Source of the DNA: Verrucomicrobiota bacterium
GTDB lineage: Bacteria; Verrucomicrobiota; Verrucomicrobiia; CAIQCK01
DNA: 64,000 nucleotides
Reading direction: 5' to 3'
Assembly (NCBI GenBank): GCA_016235595.1
Contig: JACRJX010000007.1
Span: forward strand, 186,001-250,000
Positions within the stretch are counted from its first letter, which is position 1. Each line of letters starts with the position of its first letter. The notes beneath the pieces are model-generated. The model was not told where the DNA came from. It was given only the letters and a program-made list of their open reading frames with translations, and did no database searches. Positions 9,283 through 16,600 of the stretch are shown piece after piece. The translations under genes were made by a program, and so were the position numbers.

Positions 9283-9861
9283 ATGATAGCTGCCAGTATT
9301 GGTTTGTTGGTGTTGTGCGGCCTGATCGGTATCGCGGTGATCGTGATCGTGTGGGCGATCGCCGCCTACAACGGCCTCGTCCAACTTCGCAACCAGCTCG
9401 ATAACGCCTGGGCCCAGATTGACGTGCAGTTGAAGCGCCGTTACGACCTCATCCCGAACCTTGTCGAGACGGTCAAAGGCTACGCCAAGCACGAACGCGA
9501 GACATTCGAGCGCGTCACGCAGGCGCGGAACATGGCCGTCAGTGCCAAGAGCGTTGGCGAACGAGCCGAGGCGGAGAATATGCTGACGGGTGCGTTGAAA
9601 TCGCTGTTCGCCGTCGCGGAGGCTTACCCGGAGTTGAAGGCGAATCAGAACTTCCTCGGCTTGCAGGAGGAACTGACGTCCACCGAAAACAAAGTCTCCT
9701 TCGCGCGGCAGTTCTATAACGACAATGCGATGATCTACAATACGCGCATCCAGACGTTCCCGACCATGTTCGTTGCCAACATGTTCCAATTCAGCCGGCG
9801 CGACTTCTTTGAGGTCAAGGGCGGCCCCGAACGCGAAGCGCCGAAGGTGTCGTTCTCGTAA
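9283..9861 (+). CDS. lemA: LemA family membrane protein
   Basis: 192 residues with one N-terminal membrane segment (IGLLVLCGLIGIAVIVIV). The LemA core follows: YNGLVQLRNQLDNAWAQIDV, then LKRRYDLIPNLVETVKGYA and ENKVSFARQFYND. The start is fixed by a GGAGG about eight bases before the ATG. LemA proteins are helical, single-pass envelope proteins of uncertain biochemical role, often found next to M48 proteases, as here. The spacing to the protease gene is 21 bases, consistent with co-transcription. Confidence 0.92.
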   Translation: MIAASIGLLVLCGLIGIAVIVIVWAIAAYNGLVQLRNQLDNAWAQIDVQLKRRYDLIPNLVETVKGYAKHERETFERVTQARNMAVSAKSVGERAEAENMLTGALKSLFAVAEAYPELKANQNFLGLQEELTSTENKVSFARQFYNDNAMIYNTRIQTFPTMFVANMFQFSRRDFFEVKGGPEREAPKVSFS

Positions 9862-9882
9862 CACCATCGCCCGCCTGCTCAC

Positions 9883-11265
9883 ATGTGGGAACAAATCCGC
9901 GCCAACCGCCGACGCTCGGCGATGCTTATCTCGCTGATGGGCGTCGTGCTCGTGCTGCTCGGCTACTGCGGCGGTGAGGCGATCTTCGGCGGAGGCGGCG
10001 GATTCATCGGTTTGATCGTGGCGGTCGTCGTGCTGCTGGTGCAACTCGGCATCTACTTCGGCGGCGCACAATCGTTGGTGTTGGGCGGCGCCGGTGGCAC
10101 TGAAATGAGCCGCGACGACTGCCCGCGGTTGTTCAACATCGTCGAGGAAATGCGGCTGGCGTCGGGACTGCCTGTCACGCCGAAAGTATTGCTGATTCAG
10201 GATCCATCGCCCAACGCGTTCGCGTTTGGCCGTACGCCTGAAACCTACACCATCGGCGTCACCAGCGGCCTTCTGTACCGGCTCAACCGCGACGAACTTC
10301 AAGGCGTCATCGCGCACGAGACAGGCCACCTGAAGAACCAGGACGTGCAGTTTATGATGCTCGCCGCCGTCATGCTCGGTTCCATCGCCGTGCTCGCGGA
10401 GATTGTCTGGCGCACGATGCGGCTGGGTGGACGCGCGCGGTCGCGTTCCGATTCGCGCGGTGGCGGACAGGCGCAACTCATCCTCTTCGTCATCGCGTTG
10501 CTGCTGGCGATTCTTGGCCCGCTGCTGGCGCAAATCCTCTACTTCTCCTGCTCGCGGAAACGCGAATTTCTGGCCGACGCCAGTGCAGCGCAGTTCACGC
10601 GCTATCCGGAGGGTCTCGCGTCGGCGCTGGAGAAAATCTCGCAAGCCGCCGAGCCTCCGTCGTTCGTCAACAAAGCCAATGCGCCGATGTTCATCGTCAA
10701 TCCGCTGGCCGCCACGGCGGAATCCAGCAGCGTCTTCTCCACGCATCCGCCGACCGGCGAACGCGTCCGCATCCTGCGAAGCATGGCGGGCGCGGCGCTG
10801 GCTGACTACGAGGCTGCCTACCGCACCGCGCACGGAGGTGGATTGATCGGAGCGGAGTCGCTGCGAGCCGCGCCGGCGCAGGCCATGCGCGAAGCATCCG
10901 GCGAAGGGCCGGTCCTCGGCCGCAGTGACGCTCGCGCCACTGTCCGGCGCAACGCCGGCTATGTGTCTGTCCGTTGTGCGTGCGGTTTGGAGACCGGCGT
11001 GCCGCCGGGCTATGAGCGGAAGGAGATTCGCTGTGTCCGATGTGGCAACGCCCTGCCCATCCCCACTACCCAGTCGGCTGTGCCGCCGGTTCTGGGGACC
11101 GCGCAACCGCTGCGTTACACGCGCCGTATCAATGGGTGGGAATCATTCCGTTGCGACTGTGGACACGCGGTCCTGATCAGTCCTTCTTTCAGCGGCAATT
11201 CTGTCCGTTGCCCCGGCTGCGGCCGGCAGATCGAAGTGGCTACGCCCGGCGCGGCTCAGAACTGA
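9883..11265 (+). CDS. M48 family membrane zinc metalloprotease (HtpX-like) with C-terminal zinc ribbons
   Basis: 460 residues. Two membrane segments occur near the N-terminus (about 20-65), with two more around the catalytic core. The zinc site is HETGH (H145, E146, H149), with the third ligand probably the Glu of KREFLADASA, the standard M48B arrangement. After the protease domain come two cysteine pairs (CACGLE...CVRCG and CDCGHA...CPGCG), which look like zinc ribbons and are not part of plain HtpX (about 290 residues). HtpX-type enzymes degrade damaged membrane proteins. The ribbons echo the zinc-ribbon gene at the head of this cluster and may recruit substrates; that is inference. Confidence 0.9.
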   Translation: MWEQIRANRRRSAMLISLMGVVLVLLGYCGGEAIFGGGGGFIGLIVAVVVLLVQLGIYFGGAQSLVLGGAGGTEMSRDDCPRLFNIVEEMRLASGLPVTPKVLLIQDPSPNAFAFGRTPETYTIGVTSGLLYRLNRDELQGVIAHETGHLKNQDVQFMMLAAVMLGSIAVLAEIVWRTMRLGGRARSRSDSRGGGQAQLILFVIALLLAILGPLLAQILYFSCSRKREFLADASAAQFTRYPEGLASALEKISQAAEPPSFVNKANAPMFIVNPLAATAESSSVFSTHPPTGERVRILRSMAGAALADYEAAYRTAHGGGLIGAESLRAAPAQAMREASGEGPVLGRSDARATVRRNAGYVSVRCACGLETGVPPGYERKEIRCVRCGNALPIPTTQSAVPPVLGTAQPLRYTRRINGWESFRCDCGHAVLISPSFSGNSVRCPGCGRQIEVATPGAAQN

Positions 11266-11343
11266 CGCCGCGTTCCCACACACCGTCTGTGATTGGACGA
11301 TTGTTGTAAGGGAATGTCGTCTAAGTGTTATAAACGGGGCGAC

Positions 11344-11925
11344 ATGAGGAATCAGGACGACGACATGGCGGTGCGGCAGGAGACGGAGCTTGTGCGGGCG
11401 GTGCAGGGCGGCGATACGCGGGCGTTCGAGCCGCTGGTGGACATGCACCTCGACCACTTGCGGGCGCTCATCGCGCTGAAACTGCCGGTGGCGCACCTCG
11501 TCAACGAGATCGCTCACGAGTCGTTCGTCTTCGCCTACCGCAACATCCACACATTCACCGCTGGCACGTCGTTGCGGGCGTGGCTGCGCGCCATCGCCTG
11601 CAACCTCGTCCGCGCCGAACTCCAGCGTTACGCCCGCGAGCAGGCCAACCAGTTCACCTACGCCAGACACCGGTTGCTGGAGCAGGAACTCCACCGGTCC
11701 GACGCGCACGACGCCGCGGAGATGGAGTTCTTGCACACCTGCGTCGACGAACTGCCGCCACCGATGAAGGAGTTGCTCACGCTGAAGTATCGCGAGGAGT
11801 TGCCAACGGAGCAAATTGCCAGCCGACTCCAGCGAACGCAGACGTGGGTGTGGCAGGTGTTGTTCCGGCTGCGGCAGCAGTTGCGGCAATGCGTCGAGAG
11901 CAAGCTAGCGGGAGGGCAGCCATGA
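11344..11925 (+). CDS. ECF-like RNA polymerase sigma factor (Rhodopirellula/Verrucomicrobium type)
   Basis: 193 residues from the ATG at 11344, which has GGGGCG just upstream; an in-frame ATG at 11365 is possible. Region 2 (AFEPLVDMHLDHLRALIALK...FVFAYRNIHTF...LRAWLRAIACNLV) binds core polymerase and the -10 element. Region 4 (LPPPMKELLTLKYREELPTEQIASRLQ) contains the helix-turn-helix for the -35 element. Region 3 is absent, as in ECF sigmas. The last four bases (ATGA) are also the start of the FecR gene, so translation is coupled. Sigma/FecR pairs usually relay an envelope signal, and the direct target is likely this operon itself. Confidence 0.88.
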   Translation: MRNQDDDMAVRQETELVRAVQGGDTRAFEPLVDMHLDHLRALIALKLPVAHLVNEIAHESFVFAYRNIHTFTAGTSLRAWLRAIACNLVRAELQRYAREQANQFTYARHRLLEQELHRSDAHDAAEMEFLHTCVDELPPPMKELLTLKYREELPTEQIASRLQRTQTWVWQVLFRLRQQLRQCVESKLAGGQP

Positions 11926-13685
11926 TCGCCCACGACCGGCTTATCGCCTACGTGTCGGGCACGCTTGCGACGGAGGAGCGCGCACGACTTGAGGAACAAT
12001 TCGCTGGCGACGAAGCGGCGCTGTGCTCGGTGCTGGACCAGGAACGGATGGACGCAGCGTTGCGCGCGATGCTCGGCGGCGCGGCAGAGCGGGAGCAGGT
12101 CAAACAGGCGATCCTCGAAGTGGTTTCCGGCACGAACCATCAGGACATCAAGAGCAGTGTCATGCACGAGATTGCTGCTCCACGTTTCTCGTTCCTCCAG
12201 TGGCTCGCCGGCTGGCGCGGTGTTCTGGCCGGTGGGCTGACCGCGGCAGCTTGCGCAGTGCTGGCATTCGTGCTGTGGCCGCATGCGGAGACGGCACCGA
12301 CCGGATTCGCGCAACTGGGCGACGTGCGCAGCATCGTCATCGTCGTGCGCGATGGCAACGAACTCGCAGCGAGAGACGGCACGGCGTTGCAGCCGGGCGA
12401 CGCAATTCGCGTCGGCGACGGTGCGTCGGCAACAGTGCGTTTTGCCGACCGGACGCGGCTGGCGCTGGCGGCACGGACGGAACTACAGCTAGGTAGCGGC
12501 GACGGGGCGCATCAGCTGCAGCTTCTCGTAGGGCGGCTTGCGGCGCGAGTGGCAAAACAGCCAGCGGACCGACCGCTGACGATTCGCACGTCACTGGCGA
12601 CGACGCGGGTGGTCGGCACGGAGTTCACCCTCGATGCCGCGCCGAGCGCAACGCGGATTGAGGTGAGCGAAGGGCTGGTAAAGATGGCGCACTCGGGCGT
12701 GGACAGCACAGTGGAGGTGGCGGGCGGCGAGTTCGCACTGGCGGTGCCGCAGAGCGAGTTGGTGGCGGGGCTGCTGCCTGCGAAGCAGGCGACGACGACG
12801 GGCGACATGGGCGGCCGCGATCCGGCGATGTGGCCGTTTGCAAGCGACAGCCCGTGGAACCGGCCCATTGGTTCCGGCGCGACCTATGCGGACGTGCTAT
12901 CGCCCGCGCTCAATCTGGCCGGCAACGGTGGCTGCGTGCGGCCTGCGGCGCACTTCAGGCCGTTCTTCGTGGCGAAGCCGGGCGATCCGCAGCAGAGAAT
13001 CGTCTCGCGATACCAGGACGAAGTTTTTGTGACCACACCGGTGCCAGCGGAGGCGTTGCGCGATGGCGGCGATTGGGTCAACTGCACGCTGATTGATCCG
13101 ACGCGCGCGATGGCCTACGAGCTGACCGGTGCGCGACGCCAGGGCGACAGGATTGAAACGATGCTCTGCACGCCGATTCAACTCCGTGGGTCGGGCGTCG
13201 GCGGCAACCTGTTCAGCGGTCTGCCGGCAGTCGCCGGCATCATCCGCGCGGGCGAACTGAAGCATGGTATTCGCCACGCGCTGTGCGTGTCGGTATTGCA
13301 CGCGGGTCTGAACCGCCGCGGGTCAAGCGGCGGGCCGTTTGTGTGGCCGGCGCGGCACATGCCGATCGAGGAGAAGAAGCTCACGCAAATGGGCAACGCC
13401 GGCAACGTCCACTACGGCACATTGCTCGCGCTGCCGCGCGACCTCGACCTCGCGACGCTCGGCATTGGCAGCAGCGGCCGGGCGTTCGAGATCGCGCGCG
13501 CGCTGCAAAGCCACGGCGCTTACGTGACGCACAGCATGCCCGGTGGTCCCGCGACGGGCGACTGGAAGCTGCCGCACGTGCAGTTCATCGCCGACCTGCC
13601 GGGGGAAACGGATTGGCAGAAGCTCGATGCGGACGTTTCGCGTATCGTGCGCCACTTGAAGATCGTCACCAGCAACACGCGATGA
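11922..13685 (+). CDS. FecR-domain transmembrane regulator with a large C-terminal extracytoplasmic domain
   Basis: 587 residues. The cytoplasmic N-terminus (MIAHDRLIAYVSGTLATEE) resembles the start of anti-sigma proteins. A membrane helix lies at about 98-120 (AGGLTAAACAVLAFVLWP). The FecR domain (about 130-290) shows LQPGDAIRVGDGASATVRF, LLVGRLAARV and TTRVVGTEF. The last 290 residues, from WPFASDSPWN onwards, form a distinct domain that I cannot assign, containing GGCVRPAAHFRPF, GAGELKHGIRHAL-like stretches and HVQFIADLPG. ATGA overlaps link the gene to the sigma gene before it and the giant gene after it. It probably controls the sigma factor in response to something sensed outside the cytoplasmic membrane. 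Confidence 0.82.
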   Translation: MIAHDRLIAYVSGTLATEERARLEEQFAGDEAALCSVLDQERMDAALRAMLGGAAEREQVKQAILEVVSGTNHQDIKSSVMHEIAAPRFSFLQWLAGWRGVLAGGLTAAACAVLAFVLWPHAETAPTGFAQLGDVRSIVIVVRDGNELAARDGTALQPGDAIRVGDGASATVRFADRTRLALAARTELQLGSGDGAHQLQLLVGRLAARVAKQPADRPLTIRTSLATTRVVGTEFTLDAAPSATRIEVSEGLVKMAHSGVDSTVEVAGGEFALAVPQSELVAGLLPAKQATTTGDMGGRDPAMWPFASDSPWNRPIGSGATYADVLSPALNLAGNGGCVRPAAHFRPFFVAKPGDPQQRIVSRYQDEVFVTTPVPAEALRDGGDWVNCTLIDPTRAMAYELTGARRQGDRIETMLCTPIQLRGSGVGGNLFSGLPAVAGIIRAGELKHGIRHALCVSVLHAGLNRRGSSGGPFVWPARHMPIEEKKLTQMGNAGNVHYGTLLALPRDLDLATLGIGSSGRAFEIARALQSHGAYVTHSMPGGPATGDWKLPHVQFIADLPGETDWQKLDADVSRIVRHLKIVTSNTR

Positions 13686-16600
13686 ATACGCTTCACGCTT
13701 TGCGCTTTGCGCTCCACGGCTGCATCGGATTTCTCCTGCTGTGCGGCAGCGTCTTCCGCCCTGCGTTCGCCGCAGACACCAACGCGCCTGCCGACTTCAC
13801 GGTCGGCAGCTATGTCCTCGCGGCAAACCCGCAGCGGTTCGGCGTTAATCTCGCGCTTAGCGGTTATCCCGATTACAACAATTGGACAGCCGATCCCGGC
13901 ATGGAAGCGATCGTTCTCCGCCGGCAGGCGACCGCCACCGGCGGCGGCGCCAACTGGATCGAGAACAGTTCCGGTGCCACCACTTCGCATTGGGATACGC
14001 TCGGCGACGGTTTCTTCAACGGCGCCACCGTTCGTGTCTATCGTGTTGTCAGCGGCGCGGTGCAACTCGTGCGCACGGATATGGTGAGGGATTACGGCGT
14101 CGGCTTCAGCCGCGTGAACTCCGCGCGCGTAACGGCCACGCAGTTCACTGACGGCGGATTGACACCCGGTGCGACCTACTACTACGCGGTGCGCGCTTAC
14201 GACACCTCTGGCAATGAGTCCACCAACTCCATTGAAGTCACGGTTGTGCCGTTACCCGGCAGCACTACCGGTGAAGCTGGTAGTGGCTCGTTCACGGCGA
14301 CGCCAACCGACACAACCGCGCCGAGCGCGCCGAGCGGTGTCGGCGTCACACCATTGGCGGGCGGCGCGCAGTTGAACTGGACCCCCAACACCGAGCCGGA
14401 CATCGCCGGTTACAATATCTACCGTTCCACCCACGCGCCGTCGTTGCGTTACCGCATCTATCTCGCCAACAATGGCCCCGTCCCGCAGGCCGGCGACATG
14501 TATTTCCTCGATCTCGTTGCCGATAACGCGCCGATGACCAATCTCAGTCCGCGCATCCGCGCCTACTACAGCAGCAACGACACTTGGCGCGAAGTCGGTG
14601 GCGCGACATGGCCATGGACCAACGCCGTCACGAAGGTCCGCGACTCCTCGACCGTTTGTCCCGAAAACGGCGGCCGCACGAGCATGAAGCTCACGGCGCC
14701 CGGCGCGTGGGAAGTCAGCTTGCGCCAGTATCGCTACGCCGTGCCCGATGGTTACTACACCGCATTGATTCCGGGCCGCACGTATCGCGTTGAGGCGTGG
14801 CTCAGACAGGAAGGCGTGTCCAGCGGCTCGGTGACCTTCAAGATGGATGCGGCCTACTCTTCGATCTCGCACTCGTGGACCGGCGTCACGAGCGATTGGC
14901 AGAAGTTTACTTGGGATTTCGTCGCGCCTGCCTATCCGACCGCCGGCCAAGGCACTGCGCAGAATATTCTCGCGTTCGTTGGTCCCGGCTCGGTTTGGGT
15001 GGACAACCTGCTCGTCTATGATCCTTCCTTGCCGCGCTTCACAATCCGGCCTGCCGCGGTGCAGGCGTTGCAGGACTACAGGCCGAGCGTGTTGCGCATC
15101 TGGACCGGGGTCAACGACGGCAACTGGGGCACCACGCTCGACGATTGGACCAGCGCCGATCCCGCCACCTGCATCCAGTGGCAGCCAAACGGCGGGCGCG
15201 GTCGGCCGGAGTATTGCTACAAACTCCCGCAGGCGCTTCAGCTTTGCAGGGACACCGGTGCCACGCCTTGGCTCAACGTCGGAATCTACATGACCGAAGC
15301 CGAATGGCAGGGGCTGATCGAGTATCTCGCCGCGCCTTACGATCCCGGCACCGACACACCCGCGACGAAACCGTGGGCCTACCGGCGCTACAGTCAGGGC
15401 CACGCTGCGCCATGGACGGACGATTTTGACACCATCCAGCTCGAAGTTGCCAACGAAACCTGGAACCCGACGTTCGCGTGGGTTTTTCCGAACGGCACCC
15501 AATACGGCCAGTTCGCTGAGTATTTCCTCAACACCGCCAAGGCCAGTCCGTATTTCGCCGGTGTCTCCGGCAAGTTCCGCTTCGTCGTCAACGGCTTCAT
15601 GATGCAGCCCGACGCGACGAGCGGCTACGGGCACGCCGCGTCGCTGGCCGCGCCCAGTTCGCACGCCAACGACGTCGCCACCTACATCGGCGGTTGGGAA
15701 GCTGGCGTCAGCCTCGGCGGCACCAACATCAACGACGGCGGCTTTCAGGATTACATGCTCTACGCGCCGCAAGTGATCTTCCCGCTCGTCAACCAGCACG
15801 CCGCGGCGCGCGACAGCAACGCGGTCGCTGGCCACTCCTACGACCTCGCCCTCTACGAAGGCGGCCCCGGCTACGCGAACCCATCGCCCGGCCAGCCCTA
15901 CGATCCTGTCTCCGAAGTTTATGGCAAGTCCCTCGCTGCCGGCGTCGCCACGCTCGACACGTATCTCTACGATTCCATGAAACGCGTGGATCCGCAGAGT
16001 TACTTTACGTTCGCGCCGGCCTACAACTGGGCCAGCCATTCTTTCATCGTCAACGGCTACAATCCGCACACGAGCTGGCTTGCCCTGCAAATGCGCAACC
16101 GTTTTGTGAGCGGCTCGATGCTCGCCACTGCCATCAACAGTTCGCCGACTACCGACATCGCCGCTCGCACCAACCGTTCCGGCACCGTCCTCGCCGCCGC
16201 GATGAGCAATGTCCCGCTCATCCAGCCCTACGCGTTCCGCAACGGCTCGAACTACTCCGTCTTCGTCCTCTCGCGTCGCATCAACGGCGATACGCCCGTC
16301 ACGCTGCGACTGCCGTTCAACGCCGTCACCAACGCCACGCTCTACACGCTCACCGGCGACCCGCGGATCGGCAACAGCTCCAACTACAATATCAACATCA
16401 CCACACAGGCCGTTACCAGCTTCTCGCAGAACTTCCAGTTCTCGATGCCGCCCGGCTCAGCTTACCTCTACGTCTTCGACGGCGCCACGACGCTCGCCGC
16501 GCCCGCGCAGCCGACCGCCAGCATCAGCCGCGCGCCCGGCCAGACCGGCTCCACCACCACGCCCGCAGTGCAGTTCATCGTCAACTTCAGCGAACCCGTC

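Noticed and set aside
8935..11106. 723-codon minus-strand frame over the LemA/M48 cluster
   Set aside because: Antisense shadow in GC-rich DNA; rich in Arg, His and Gln with no domain, while the + strand genes have full family signatures.
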